64,000 nucleotides of DNA. It comes from Burkholderia vietnamiensis LMG 10929 (GTDB lineage: Bacteria > Pseudomonadota > Gammaproteobacteria > Burkholderiales > Burkholderiaceae). The notes beneath the pieces are model-generated. The model made no database searches. It was given only the letters and a program-made list of their open reading frames with translations, and was not told the origin of the DNA. The stretch's first letter is position 1, and each line of letters starts with the position of its first letter. Shown here piece by piece: positions 51,825-61,326 of this stretch. The DNA lies in the NCBI RefSeq assembly GCF_000959445.1, contig NZ_CP009630.1, forward strand, positions 1,922,001 through 1,986,000, written 5' to 3'. Both the position numbers and the translations under genes were made by a program.

Positions 51825-53117
51825 TTACGCGCCGAGTCGGGCCGGCTTCATCTTCGGCGTGAGCGCGTGCATGATCGCGAGCGCGAGCAGGTACGCCAGC
51901 GCGCCGATCGCGAACAGCACCCAGTAGTGGCCCGTGCGCTGCAGCACCTGCCCGATCACTTCCGAGAACAGCACGCCGCCGATCGAACCGGCCATCCCGC
52001 CGATGCCCACCACCGACGCGACCGCGCGGCGCGGAAACAGATCGGATGCCGTCGTGAACAGGTTCGCCGACCAGCCCTGATGCGCGGCCGCGGCAAGCCC
52101 GACGATCGTCACCGCGATCCACAGGCTCTGCACCTGCGACACGAACGCGATCGGCAGCACGCAGCACGCGCAGACGAGCATCGCCGTCTTGCGCGCGCCG
52201 TTCACGCTCCAGCCCGCGCGCAGCAGCGCCGACGACAGCCAGCCGCCGCCCACGCTGCCCACCGTGGTCAGCGCATAGATGCACACGAGCGGCAGGCCGA
52301 TGTGCTGCATGTCCATCCCGCGCGACTCGTTGAGCCACTTCGGCAGCCAGAACAGATAGAACCACCACACCGGGTCGGTCAGGAACTTGCCGATCAGGAA
52401 TGCCCAGGTTTCGCGCTTGCGGATCAGCTCGCCCCAGCGCGGCGCGCCGGCATCCGCGTTGGCCGCGTCGAGCGCTTCCGCTTCGTCGCGCGGCTCGTCG
52501 TATTCGGCGGCGAGCGCGCGCGTGTCGGCCGTGCGGTACAGCACCAGCCACACCGCGAGCCACACGATGCCGATCGCGCCGATGATCACGAATGCCGCGC
52601 GCCATCCGTAGGCCAGCGCGATCGCCGGGATGATCGCCGGCGCGAACACCGCGCCGATGTTCGCGCCCGAGTTGAAGATGCCGGTCGCGAGCGCGCGTTC
52701 GCGGCGCGGAAACCATTCGGCCGTCGTCTTGATCGCGGCCGGGAAGTTGCCGCCCTCGCCGATCCCCAGCAACGCGCGCACCGCGGCGAAGCCCATCACG
52801 GAGCCGACCGCCGCATGCAGCATCGCCGCAATGCTCCACATCAGCATCGCGGCCGCGTACGAGATGCGCGTGCCGAGCCAGTCGACGATGCGCCCGAAGC
52901 CCAGCAGGCCGATCGCATAGAACGCGGTGAACGCCATCACGATGCGGCCGTACTGCACCTGGGTCCAGCCGATGTCGTGCTGCAGCATCGGCGCGAGCAG
53001 GCCGAGGATCTGCCGGTCCATGTAGTTGATGACCGTCGCGAAGAACAGCAGCGCACAGACGGTCCAGCGGTAGCGGCTGGCGACGGCGCGCACCGCGCCG
53101 ACAACGGCAGATTGCAT
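51825..53117 (-). CDS. MFS transporter, hexuronate/ExuT-like (ACS family)
   Basis: The 430-residue protein has 12 hydrophobic spans with anion:cation symporter (ACS) family phrases: VINYMDRQILGLLAPMLQ in helix 1, FGRIVDWLGTRISYAAAM, RALLGIGEGGNFPAAIKT in helix 4 and WLPKWLNESRG. Family members carry hexuronates, glucarate or tartrate. GGAGACACTC precedes ATG 53115-53117, and a LacI-like operator (53243-53259) lies about 126 bases upstream. The pairing with uronate dehydrogenase and LacI regulator points to galacturonate or glucuronate uptake. Confidence 0.9.
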   Translation of the reverse strand: MQSAVVGAVRAVASRYRWTVCALLFFATVINYMDRQILGLLAPMLQHDIGWTQVQYGRIVMAFTAFYAIGLLGFGRIVDWLGTRISYAAAMLMWSIAAMLHAAVGSVMGFAAVRALLGIGEGGNFPAAIKTTAEWFPRRERALATGIFNSGANIGAVFAPAIIPAIALAYGWRAAFVIIGAIGIVWLAVWLVLYRTADTRALAAEYDEPRDEAEALDAANADAGAPRWGELIRKRETWAFLIGKFLTDPVWWFYLFWLPKWLNESRGMDMQHIGLPLVCIYALTTVGSVGGGWLSSALLRAGWSVNGARKTAMLVCACCVLPIAFVSQVQSLWIAVTIVGLAAAAHQGWSANLFTTASDLFPRRAVASVVGIGGMAGSIGGVLFSEVIGQVLQRTGHYWVLFAIGALAYLLALAIMHALTPKMKPARLGA

Positions 53118-53242
53118 GAGTGTCTCCGATGCGCGGCCGCGCCCGTCGCGCCGACTGTCGATACGTAGTCCGTAACCGGCGACGGGCGCCGCGGCGAACC
53201 GCAACTGCGCAGGCCTCGCGCAGCCGCTATTTCACCGATGGG

Positions 53243-53259
53243 TGGAAAACGTTTTTCCA
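53243..53259. promoter_or_regulatory. LacI-type operator upstream of transporter
   Basis: The sequence TGGAAAACGTTTTTCCA is a near-perfect palindrome sharing the GGAAAACGTTTTCC core seen before uronate dehydrogenase, and points to a common LacI-family regulator. Confidence 0.75.
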
Positions 53260-53695
53260 AGCATAGGCCGCCGGTCGGGGCGATGTCAGTCCGGGATTTC
53301 GATGAGTCATCTCAAATTCGATCGCGCAAAAAGAGATGACCGTTTCGCAAAGTGCACATCAATCGTTTTCCGCGATGCGTGTGCGGTGAAACGGGGTCGT
53401 GACGGAGCCCGTGCGCGCGGATGCGCAAGTCAGCGTTCGGCCGGAAACTGCGCTGCGGATCGTTTAAAGTCATCGGATGTATGCCGATCCCGCTCCGCTG
53501 TCTGCTACGACACGATGCCTTCGCGCAATCGCTGCCTCAACGGCGGGTTCGGATGTGCGTATCGTCGCCCTAGGTGGAGCGCCGCATGGTCCGCTGCGTA
53601 AACGCGCCGAATGCGTTCGCTGCCGGCGCTGCGGCGCGCAATAGCGTGCATATGCCGCGCTACGCGAGCCAACGCCCTCAAGGAGAAACTTCGCG
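53260..53695. other. intergenic region upstream of ogt
   Basis: I find no gene in these 436 bases. The right end holds the ogt ribosome-binding site (AAGGAGAAAC). The stretch 53300-53520 is less GC-rich and may carry promoters for the divergent genes. Confidence 0.45.
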
Positions 53696-54232
53696 ATGAC
53701 TCCCGCGCTTCTGATCCCGAGCCCGCTCGGCGACATCGCCGTCCGTATCGAGCACGATGCGCTGACCGGCCTGTTCTTCGTCGGCCAGAAATACTATCCG
53801 TCGCTCGCGATCGCCGCGGATGAGCACGCGCACGTCGGCGCTTCATCGCTCGCGCGGCACATCGCCGACGAGGTCGCCGAATACTTCAGCGGCACGCGCC
53901 ACACCTTCTCCGTACCGCTTCAGCTGAACGGCACCGCGTTCCAGCGTGGCGTCTGGCAGCAACTGCTCGCGATCCCGTTCGGCGAACTCGTGTCGTACGG
54001 CGACGTCACCGAGCGCCTGGGGTTGCCGATGAGTGCGGCGCGCGCCGTCGGCGGCGCGATCGGCCGCAATCCGGTCGCGATCATGGTGCCGTGCCATCGC
54101 GTGATCGGCGCGTCCGGCAGCCTCACCGGCTATGCAGGCGGGATCGAACGCAAGCGCGCGTTGTTGTCGCTCGAAGGCGCGCGCTTCGTGCGCGGTGACC
54201 GACACGCGGCGCAGCAGGCGTTCGCGTTCTGA
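53696..54232 (+). CDS. ogt: methylated-DNA--protein-cysteine methyltransferase
   Basis: The 178-residue protein has the active-site PCHRV motif (C133), preceded by AVGGAIGRNPVAIM and the RAVG arginine finger region, and the VSYGDVTERLGLP helix-turn-helix. It repairs O6-alkylguanine and O4-alkylthymine by moving the alkyl group to its own cysteine. The length fits Ogt rather than Ada. AAGGAG precedes the ATG. It converges with the Lrp-type gene, whose stop lies 35 bases away. Confidence 0.95.
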   Translation: MTPALLIPSPLGDIAVRIEHDALTGLFFVGQKYYPSLAIAADEHAHVGASSLARHIADEVAEYFSGTRHTFSVPLQLNGTAFQRGVWQQLLAIPFGELVSYGDVTERLGLPMSAARAVGGAIGRNPVAIMVPCHRVIGASGSLTGYAGGIERKRALLSLEGARFVRGDRHAAQQAFAF

Positions 54233-54266
54233 AGGCGTCGGATCGCGTGCGACGCGCCGCCGTGGG

Positions 54267-54764
54267 TCAATCGTCGCGACGCTTGCGCATTGCGTGCGCG
54301 ACGCGCGCGTTCGCGTCGAATTTCGCGCGATGCGTCGAGAAGAACGTCCGCACGTTGCGCACGTTCGATGCGCCAGTGAAGAGGCGCCGCGCGAACGCGT
54401 CGTATTCGGCGACGTCGGCCAGATCGGCCACCACGATGAAATCCGGCCCCGGCGACACGCGGTAGCACTGCGTGACCGACGGCTCCGCGCACACGTAGGC
54501 CTCGAATGCGTCGTAGTCTTCGGCCGTCTGCCGGTCGAGGCTGATCTCGATCAGCGCGGTGACGGCCGTGCCGATCGCGACCGGATCGAGCACCGCGATC
54601 TGCCGGCGGATCACGCCGGCCTCCGTCAGCCGCCGCACACGGCGCATGCAGGTCGGCGGCGACGACAGCGCGCGCTCGGCCAGTTGCAGGTTCGACACCG
54701 ACGCGTCGTCCTGCAGGATCGCGAGAATGCGCAGGTCGAGATCGTCGAGCGTGATGCCGGCCAT
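54267..54764 (-). CDS. Lrp/AsnC-family transcription regulator
   Basis: The 165-residue protein has an N-terminal winged helix-turn-helix (LDDLDLRILAILQDDASVSN, then SPPTCMRRVRRLTEAGVIRR) and a C-terminal RAM domain (VSPGPDFIVVADLADVAEYD), as in Lrp/AsnC regulators that respond to amino acids. It is divergent from glmS, with related AT-rich boxes in the 156-base gap, so it probably regulates glmS and itself. The start ATG 54762-54764 follows AAGGAG. Confidence 0.93.
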   Translation of the reverse strand: MAGITLDDLDLRILAILQDDASVSNLQLAERALSSPPTCMRRVRRLTEAGVIRRQIAVLDPVAIGTAVTALIEISLDRQTAEDYDAFEAYVCAEPSVTQCYRVSPGPDFIVVADLADVAEYDAFARRLFTGASNVRNVRTFFSTHRAKFDANARVAHAMRKRRDD

Positions 54765-54789
54765 CGGCAGCTCCTTGCGAGATGGATGT

Positions 54790-54861
54790 GGAATTTAATT
54801 TCATCATCCTACCGCATTGCCGCATCGTTTCAGGATTACGCCAATTTTGAAATTTAATTCC
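54790..54861. promoter_or_regulatory. Lrp-type AT-rich boxes between Lrp gene and glmS
   Basis: GGAATTTAATTTCA (54790-54803) and TGAAATTTAATTCC (54848-54861) are nearly inverted copies of each other, 58 bases apart, in the shared promoter region. They resemble Lrp-family sites. Confidence 0.55.
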
Positions 54862-54920
54862 ATTTTGCTGCCTCTACTATCGCGGTCACGGACTCAGACA
54901 ACGTATTCAGGGAGCGCGAT

Positions 54921-56750
54921 ATGTGTGGAATTGTCGGGGCGGTGGCTCAGCGGGACATCGTGCCCAATCTCGTCGACGGGCTGAAGCGGCTCGAATACCG
55001 CGGCTACGATTCGTGCGGGGTCGTGGCCTATCGCGACCGTGCGCTCGCTCGCGCGCGTAGCGTCGATCGCGTCGCGAACCTGCAGCGCGAGATCGCGGCG
55101 CAGGGGCTGTCGGGCTATACCGGCATCGCGCACACGCGCTGGGCCACGCACGGCGCGCCCGTCACGCTCAACGCGCATCCGCATTTTTCGCCGCGCGACG
55201 ACAACGCGCGCATCGCGCTGTCGCACAACGGGATCATCGAGAACTGCGATCAATTGCGTGCGGAGCTGCAGGCGCACGGCTACGTGTTTGCCAGCCAGAC
55301 GGATAGCGAGGCGATCGCGCATCTGATCGATCATCTGTACGACGGCGACTTGTTCGACGCGGTGCGCGGCGCCGTCGCGCGCTTGCGCGGCAGCTACGCG
55401 ATCGCGGTGATGTGCCGCGACGAGCCGCATCGCATCGTCGGTGCGCGCGACGGGATGCCGCTCGTCGTGGGCGTCGGCGACGGCGAGAACTTTCTCGCGT
55501 CGGATGCGATCGCGCTGTCGGGCGTGACCGACCGCATCGCGTACCTCGAGAACGGCGACGTCGCGGACATTCAACTGCATCGCTACTGGATCGTCGATGC
55601 GGCCGGCCAGCGTGTCGAGCGCGCGGTACAGCGGGTCGCCGCGCACAGCGGCGCGGCCGATCTCGGCGCGTACCGCTACTACATGCAGAAAGAGATCTTC
55701 GAGCAGCCGCAGGCGGTGGCCGATACGCTGCTCGATGTCGCGTCGATCATGCCGGAGCTGTTCGGCGATGGCGCGTGGCGCGTGTTCAACGACGTCGACT
55801 CGGTGTTGCTGCTCGCGTGTGGCGGCAGCTATCACGCGGCGCTGACGGCGAAGTACTGGATCGAGAGCATCGCGAAGCTGCCGACGAACGTCGAGATCGC
55901 CAGCGAGTTCCGCTATCGCGACGGCGTGGCGAACCCGCGCACGCTGGTCGTCGCGGTGTCGCAGAGCGGCGAGACGGCCGACGTGCTCGGCGCCGTGCAG
56001 GTCGCGAAGCAGCGCGGGATGATGCATACGCTGGCGATCTGCAACGTCGCGTCGAGCGCGCTGATGCGCGAGTGTGCGCTGCAGTTCGTCACGCGCGCGG
56101 GGATCGAGATTGGCGTCGCGTCGACGAAGGCGTTCACGACGCAGCTCGTCGCGTTGTTCCTGCTGACGCTGTCGCTCGCGCAGGTTCGCGGCCGGCTGAG
56201 CGACGACGACGAGAAGGCGCATCTGCGCGCGCTGCGGCATCTGCCCGATGCGATGGCGAAAGTGCTCGCGCTGGAGCCGCAGATCATGGGCTGGTCGGAG
56301 CTGCTCGCGCGACGCGACAACATGCTGTTCCTCGGCCGCGGGATGCATTACCCGATCGCATTGGAAGGCGCACTGAAGATGAAGGAGATTTCGTATATCC
56401 ATGCCGAGGCGTATCCGGCGGGCGAACTGAAGCATGGGCCGCTGGCGCTGGTCAGCAACGAGATGCCGGTGATCGCGGTCGCGCCGAACGACATGCTGTT
56501 GGAGAAGCTCAAGTCGAACATGCACGAGGTGAGCGCGCGCAACGGCAGGCTGTTCGTGTTCGCGGACGTGGATTGCGGGTTGACGTCGGGCGAAGGGATC
56601 GACGTGATTCGGCTCAACGAGTACTACGGGCCGCTTTCGCCGATCCTGCATACCGTGCCGATGCAGCTGCTGGCTTATCACGCGGCGCTGGCGCGGGGGA
56701 CGGATATTGATAAGCCGAGGAATCTGGCGAAGTCGGTGACGGTGGAGTGA
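54921..56750 (+). CDS. glmS: glutamine--fructose-6-phosphate transaminase (isomerizing)
   Basis: The 609-residue protein begins MCGIVGAV, giving the N-terminal nucleophile cysteine, with HTRWATHG and HNGIIENC in the glutaminase domain, and has two SIS domains ([35 protein letters not shown]). The C-terminal KSVTVE is the family end. It makes glucosamine-6-phosphate for peptidoglycan and lipopolysaccharide. The length is standard. On a second replicon it may be a paralogue of a housekeeping copy; the adjacent Lrp gene suggests amino-acid control. Confidence 0.96.
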   Translation: MCGIVGAVAQRDIVPNLVDGLKRLEYRGYDSCGVVAYRDRALARARSVDRVANLQREIAAQGLSGYTGIAHTRWATHGAPVTLNAHPHFSPRDDNARIALSHNGIIENCDQLRAELQAHGYVFASQTDSEAIAHLIDHLYDGDLFDAVRGAVARLRGSYAIAVMCRDEPHRIVGARDGMPLVVGVGDGENFLASDAIALSGVTDRIAYLENGDVADIQLHRYWIVDAAGQRVERAVQRVAAHSGAADLGAYRYYMQKEIFEQPQAVADTLLDVASIMPELFGDGAWRVFNDVDSVLLLACGGSYHAALTAKYWIESIAKLPTNVEIASEFRYRDGVANPRTLVVAVSQSGETADVLGAVQVAKQRGMMHTLAICNVASSALMRECALQFVTRAGIEIGVASTKAFTTQLVALFLLTLSLAQVRGRLSDDDEKAHLRALRHLPDAMAKVLALEPQIMGWSELLARRDNMLFLGRGMHYPIALEGALKMKEISYIHAEAYPAGELKHGPLALVSNEMPVIAVAPNDMLLEKLKSNMHEVSARNGRLFVFADVDCGLTSGEGIDVIRLNEYYGPLSPILHTVPMQLLAYHAALARGTDIDKPRNLAKSVTVE

Positions 56751-56950
56751 GGTTGGGGGCGGGGTTTGGGCGGTCACAATCGGTGAACGTGCGCTCCCGT
56801 GTCGCGTTCCTCCTGCCTGTCGCGGCGGACATCCATCCGAAGTCGACACGCAAGGCCGGGCTGCCCCCCCATTGACGCAAATCAAGCCCGTCATACGCGA
56901 GCCGCTTAGCATCGTTTCAGCAGACACAACCGGCCGTAAGGGGGCAGGAC

Positions 56951-57592
56951 ATGCAACGCTTTTCGACTTTTCGTGCCGCGTGTCTTGCGGTGTTGATGAC
57001 GGCCTGCATCGTGATGCTGTCCGGATGCGGCTACAACGCCATACAGGCCCAAGACGAGCAGGTGAAGGCCAACTGGTCCGAAGTGCTCAATCAGTACCAG
57101 CGACGTGCCGATCTGGTGCCGAATCTCGTGAACACCGTGAAGGGATATGCGAACCAGGAAAAAGACGTTCTAACGCGGGTGACCGAAGCCAGGGCGCAAG
57201 TGGGCGCCATGCGCGCCACGCCGGAACTGCTGGCGGACCCCGCCGCGTTCGCAAAGTTCGAGGCGGCCCAGGGACAACTGACGTCGTCTCTTTCCCGGCT
57301 GCTCGTGGTTTCCGAAAACTACCCGCAGCTGAAGTCCGACGCGAATTTTCGTGACCTCCAGGCCCAGCTCGAGGGTACCGAAAACAGAATCGCCGTAGCC
57401 CGGAACCGCTACATCCGCTCGGTTCAGGACTACAACATCACGGTTCGCTCGTTCCCGAACAATCTGACCGCGATGGCGTTCGGCTACAAGGAAAAGCCGA
57501 ACTTTGCCGTCACGAACGAAGCGGAAATCGCCAAGCCGCCGCGGGTGGACTTTGGTGCCGCGCCGGGGCCGGCGAGCGGAGCCGCAAATTGA
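56951..57592 (+). CDS. LemA family lipoprotein
   Basis: The 213-residue protein has a lipoprotein-type signal (MQRFSTFRAACLAVLMTACI, lipobox LSGC), then the LemA pattern: VKANWSEVLNQYQRRADLVP, NLVNTVKGYANQEKDVLTRV and VARNRYIRSVQDYNITVRSF. LemA proteins are helical-bundle membrane-associated proteins that occur with TPM-domain genes. It overlaps the next gene's start, forming a LemA-TPM-TPM operon. The function is not established. Confidence 0.93.
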   Translation: MQRFSTFRAACLAVLMTACIVMLSGCGYNAIQAQDEQVKANWSEVLNQYQRRADLVPNLVNTVKGYANQEKDVLTRVTEARAQVGAMRATPELLADPAAFAKFEAAQGQLTSSLSRLLVVSENYPQLKSDANFRDLQAQLEGTENRIAVARNRYIRSVQDYNITVRSFPNNLTAMAFGYKEKPNFAVTNEAEIAKPPRVDFGAAPGPASGAAN

Positions 57593-58434
57593 AGATGGTT
57601 CGCGCGGCGCTGGTCGCCTTGGCCGTGCTGTTTTGGTGGAGCAACGCCGTCGGTCAGACGGCGCAGCCTGTACCGGCGCTCTCCGCGCGCGTGACCGACG
57701 CGACGGGCACGCTGTCCGATGAACAGCGCAGCACGCTGGAGCAATCGCTGAAGGATTACGAAGCACGCAAGGGAAGCCAGATTGCGGTGCTCATCGTACC
57801 GACGACGCAACCCGAGACCATCGAGCAGTACTCGATCCGCGTCGTCGAACAATGGAAGCTCGGGCGGACGCGCGTGGACGACGGCGTTCTGCTCATCATC
57901 GCCAAAAACGACCGGACGCTGCGTATCGAAGTCGGCTATGGCCTGGAGGGTGTGCTCACGGACGCCACGAGCAACCGCATCATCGAGGACATCATCGTCC
58001 CACGATTCCGGCAGGGCGATTTCTACGGCGGCGTATCGGCCGGCGTGGACGGCATCATGCGCGTGGTGGATGGGGAACCACTTCCGGCTCCCCGCCAATC
58101 TCCGGGGCCAGGCGCCGGCAGTCTATTGCCGGTGTTGTTCGTGCTGACGATTGTGGCGGGCGGTGTGCTGAGAACCCTCTTCGGCAGACTGGCCGGAGCC
58201 GTCATCACCGGAGGCGCAGTTGGATTCGTCGCGTGGCTATTGTCGGGCGCGGTTCTCGTCGCCATCGTCGCCGGCGCCATTTCCCTTGTATTCACGTTGA
58301 TTGGCGCCGGGATGGGGATGCGCGTCGGCGGCCCCTACATCGGCGGACATTCAGGGGGGCAAGGTTCTGGAAGAGACATCTTTCGCGGCGGCGGCGGTGG
58401 CTTTGGCGGCGGTGGCGCGTCGGGGAGATGGTAA
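57589..58434 (+). CDS. TPM domain protein with glycine-rich C terminus
   Basis: The 281-residue protein has a signal peptide (ALVALAVLFWWSNAVG), a TPM domain (about 25-145: RVTDATGTLSDEQRSTLEQS, VDDGVLLIIAKNDRTLRIEV), three hydrophobic segments (about 170-235) and a glycine-rich tail. This is the YgcG type, placed in the membrane with the TPM domain outside the cytoplasm. The TTG at 57589 has GGAG 7 bases upstream; the ATG at 57595 is a good alternative. It overlaps lemA. Confidence 0.9.
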   Translation: MKMVRAALVALAVLFWWSNAVGQTAQPVPALSARVTDATGTLSDEQRSTLEQSLKDYEARKGSQIAVLIVPTTQPETIEQYSIRVVEQWKLGRTRVDDGVLLIIAKNDRTLRIEVGYGLEGVLTDATSNRIIEDIIVPRFRQGDFYGGVSAGVDGIMRVVDGEPLPAPRQSPGPGAGSLLPVLFVLTIVAGGVLRTLFGRLAGAVITGGAVGFVAWLLSGAVLVAIVAGAISLVFTLIGAGMGMRVGGPYIGGHSGGQGSGRDIFRGGGGGFGGGGASGRW

Positions 58435-58436
58435 TC

Positions 58437-58934
58437 ATGGATTTCCGACGCGTTATCCGGCACCTGCTCATGACGAAATGGCGGGTCAACGCCGCCTTCC
58501 CGAAACCGACGCTGGCGAAGATCGAGGCAGCGGTAAAGGCGAGCCACGTCGCGCACGCGGGCCAGCTGCGCTTCGCGGTAGAGGGCGCATTGCATAGCGC
58601 CGCGTTGCTTCGAGGACAGACCGCGCGCGAGCGCGCGATTGACGTGTTCTCGGAGCTTCGGGTCTGGGACACCGAGCACAACAACGGCGTGCTCATCTAC
58701 TTGCTGCTGGCCGACCGGGACGTCGAGATTGTCGCGGACCGAGGCATCCATTCGCGCGTCACAAGTGAAGAATGGGAAGTGGTCTGCCGCACCATGGAAA
58801 CCGCATTCAAGGCTGGCAGCTTCGAGTCTGGCTCGATACACGGGATTGAGCTCGTCACCGAACTGCTCAAGAAACATTACCCGTCTCGCCGTCCTCCTCA
58901 GGACGAGTTATCCAGTAAGCCCGTCGTGATGTGA
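58437..58934 (+). CDS. second TPM domain protein
   Basis: The 165-residue protein is a TPM-domain protein without a signal peptide: KWRVNAAFPKPTLAKIEAAV, FSELRVWDTEHNNGVLIYLL and VEIVADRGIHSRVTSEEWEV. It is probably cytoplasmic or membrane-peripheral. It begins 2 bases after the first TPM gene stop; GGGGAG before it overlaps that gene's end. It completes the LemA-TPM-TPM operon. Confidence 0.88.
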   Translation: MDFRRVIRHLLMTKWRVNAAFPKPTLAKIEAAVKASHVAHAGQLRFAVEGALHSAALLRGQTARERAIDVFSELRVWDTEHNNGVLIYLLLADRDVEIVADRGIHSRVTSEEWEVVCRTMETAFKAGSFESGSIHGIELVTELLKKHYPSRRPPQDELSSKPVVM

Positions 58935-59090
58935 CCTGCCGCCAATTCGATAACGCGGCGCGACCTGTGACCGGCTAAGGAAGCGCATGCCGCTCCCGCC
59001 GGCGACGACATGTCGGTTCGCGGATGCCGCTACGCGTCGTCACGATGACGACATCGCAACGCGCGTCACGTCATGCTAGACTTTTGCCCC

Positions 59091-59495
59091 ATGTCGTACT
59101 GGCGCAAACTCTTCCTCGTTCTGTTCCTCGCACTGAGCCTTCCGGTTCAGTCGTTCGCTGCGATTGCAATGCAGTGCGCGGCGGCACATGCGGACGAAGA
59201 CGTCGAGTTCGCCACTGGCGCCGGACACCCGCTTGCCGAGCAGCACCACGAAGCGGCCGACGTACACGCGGCAGCTGACCACGGCACGCACCAGCACAGT
59301 CTGGGAGATACCCACCACGCGCACTCGTGCTCGACCTGCGTGTCGTGTTGCGTCGGCGCTGGATTGCCAACCGCGCCGTCGGTCGCGCGGTCGTTCGATT
59401 CCGCACTCACCGCTGTCTTCCCTTCCTCTTCTACCGCAGCCGCGTCATTTCTGACCGCTGGCATCGAGCGGCCTCCCCGAATCCTTCTCGTCTGA
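59091..59495 (+). CDS. His/Cys-rich exported protein, CzcI-like
   Basis: The 134-residue protein has a signal peptide (MSYWRKLFLVLFLALSLPVQ, cleavage near SFAA) and a central stretch with many histidines and cysteines (HHEAADVHAAADHGTHQHSL, HHAHSCSTCVSCC). It is likely a periplasmic metal-binding protein like CzcI, which precedes czcC in related operons. It heads the copper gene run. The start at 59091 gives a normal signal peptide. The gene probably responds to metal, but no operator was recognised. Confidence 0.75.
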   Translation: MSYWRKLFLVLFLALSLPVQSFAAIAMQCAAAHADEDVEFATGAGHPLAEQHHEAADVHAAADHGTHQHSLGDTHHAHSCSTCVSCCVGAGLPTAPSVARSFDSALTAVFPSSSTAAASFLTAGIERPPRILLV

Positions 59496-59583
59496 GCTTC
59501 GCGTCGCAGCGTGTGTGCTGCGGCGTTCATCTCGCTTTGGCGGCGCGTTCCGGCCGCCCGGCTGACATTCGACGAGAAAAACC

Positions 59584-59871
59584 ATGCGAATCCTATCTGC
59601 AGCGCTGGTCGGCGCGGCGGCAGCATTGCCGACGCTCGTCCTCGCTACGACGTCCGTTCCCGACCCGTCAGACGCGGCAGCGTCGGTCCCGGCCGTTGCC
59701 GCCCCGTCGGCATTTAACGATTACCAGCCGTACGAAGACGGTGAGGCGCCCACCTGGCAACAGGTAAATCGGGCCGTCACGCCGGCACGCCCCAGCTCGA
59801 AGCGCGAGGCAACCTCCAGCAGCCCCTCGAACACGAGTCATCACTCGACACACGAGAGGGACGGCCAATGA
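59584..59871 (+). CDS. small exported protein in the copper operon
   Basis: The 95-residue protein has a signal peptide (MRILSAALVGAAAALPTLVL, cleavage near ATTS). A conserved-looking stretch, FNDYQPYEDGEAPTWQQVNR, is followed by a Ser/His-rich disordered tail (HHSTHERDGQ). Its stop overlaps the TolC-type start (ATGA), so they are translationally coupled. I do not recognise a named family, but such proteins often precede outer-membrane factors of metal efflux systems. Confidence 0.7.
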   Translation: MRILSAALVGAAAALPTLVLATTSVPDPSDAAASVPAVAAPSAFNDYQPYEDGEAPTWQQVNRAVTPARPSSKREATSSSPSNTSHHSTHERDGQ

Positions 59872-61325
59872 TCGAGCGACGCATTTCCATTCGGTTGATT
59901 GCCGGTGCCGTCGCGCTGGTCGTGCTCGCCGGCTGTACGACGTTTTCCAGGGATGGCGGTTTCAATACCGTCTCGACCACCGCATCGGAGCGGCTCGGGA
60001 AAGAGGCGCTGTTCGTCCGTACCGAGCAGGACCGTGACGCGGTCGCGCAACGCACGCGCGAACTGCTCGGAAAACCGCTTGCCATGGATGACGCCGTCCA
60101 GGTCGCCTTGCTCAATAACGCGGGACTGCAGGCGTCCTACGCCGAGCTGGGAATCTCGGAAGCGGACCTTGTCCAGGCGGGTCGCCTCCCCAATCCGGGC
60201 TTCAGTTTCAGCCGCACGCACTGGAGCGACAACTTCGGCATCACGCGCACGTTTTCCGCGAACGTGCTGGCCATCCTGACTCTGCCGCTGGCCACGCGCA
60301 TCGAAAGCCGCCGCTTCGAGCAGACCAAACTCGAGACGGCCGATGCGATGCTCAAAGTGGCCGCTGACGCCCGCCGCGCATACGTGAGCGCCGTGGCAGC
60401 GGAGCAGTCCGCGAAGTATGCGGAACAGGTCAAGGACTCCGCCGGTGCCGGAGCAGAACTGGCGCACCGGATGCAGCAGGCCGGCAACGCCAGCCGGCTC
60501 GACTACGCGCGCGAGCAGGCGTTTTACGCCGACGCGGCGACTCAGGTTGCGAAGGCGCGGCAACAGGCCTTTGCAGCGCGAGAAAAGCTGACTCGCGTGA
60601 TGGGCGTTTGGGGCGCGGCGACGCAATACAGCTTGCCGGAGCGGCTGCCGGACTTGCCCAAGGAGCGGCCGGAACTGAAGGACCTTGAGGTCTTCGCGAT
60701 GCAGAACCGGCTCGACATCCAGGCCGCCAGGTTGCGCACGCAAGGTGTCGCGACGTCCCTCGGCCTGAGCAAGGCGACGCGTTTCGTCAATGCGCTGGAG
60801 GTCGGTTACCTCAACAACTTCGAGACGGACAAAGGGCACGAGCGCGGCTACGAAATCAGCGTCGAGATTCCGATTTTCGACTGGGGCAGTGCCAAGGTTG
60901 CGCGGGCGGAAGCGCTGTACATGCAATCGGCGAGCAAGCTGGCACAGACGGCCGTCGACGCACGCTCCGAGGTCCGCGAATCGTACGTCGCCTACGTAAC
61001 GAACTACGACATCGCCAGGCATTACCGCGACGAGGTGGTGCCGCTGCGCAAGACCATCTCCGACGAGATGCTGCTGCGCTACAACGGCATGCTCGCCAGC
61101 GCGTTCGACCTGCTTGCCGATTCGCGAGAACAGGTCAATGCGGTCAATGGCTATATCGACGCGCTGAAGGACTACTGGCTCGCGGAGACCGACCTGCAAC
61201 TTGCACTGGGTGGACGCCTCCCTCCGCCCGACCGTCCAGTAGACGCTTTTGCCCGTTCAACCCAGCAATCAGCGACGGCCGCAGCCACGCTCGCGGCGCC
61301 GCACACGCAGTCCGAAGGTAATTGA
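59868..61325 (+). CDS. TolC-family outer-membrane factor (lipoprotein)
   Basis: The 485-residue protein has a lipobox (VVLAGC) and the coiled-coil repeats of TolC/CusC/CzcC proteins: LNNAGLQASYAELGISEADL with RLPNPGFSF in the first half and the same layout in the second (QNRLDIQAARLRTQGVAT). It forms the outer-membrane channel of an efflux pump. No RND pump or membrane fusion gene lies next to it in the window. The gene is followed after one base by a multicopper oxidase gene. Confidence 0.9.
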   Translation: MIERRISIRLIAGAVALVVLAGCTTFSRDGGFNTVSTTASERLGKEALFVRTEQDRDAVAQRTRELLGKPLAMDDAVQVALLNNAGLQASYAELGISEADLVQAGRLPNPGFSFSRTHWSDNFGITRTFSANVLAILTLPLATRIESRRFEQTKLETADAMLKVAADARRAYVSAVAAEQSAKYAEQVKDSAGAGAELAHRMQQAGNASRLDYAREQAFYADAATQVAKARQQAFAAREKLTRVMGVWGAATQYSLPERLPDLPKERPELKDLEVFAMQNRLDIQAARLRTQGVATSLGLSKATRFVNALEVGYLNNFETDKGHERGYEISVEIPIFDWGSAKVARAEALYMQSASKLAQTAVDARSEVRESYVAYVTNYDIARHYRDEVVPLRKTISDEMLLRYNGMLASAFDLLADSREQVNAVNGYIDALKDYWLAETDLQLALGGRLPPPDRPVDAFARSTQQSATAAATLAAPHTQSEGN

Positions 61326-61326
61326 G

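Noticed and set aside
54894..56927. 677-residue minus-strand frame opposite glmS
   Set aside because: The plus-strand GlmS is unambiguous and the minus frame is Arg/His/Asp-rich without motifs.
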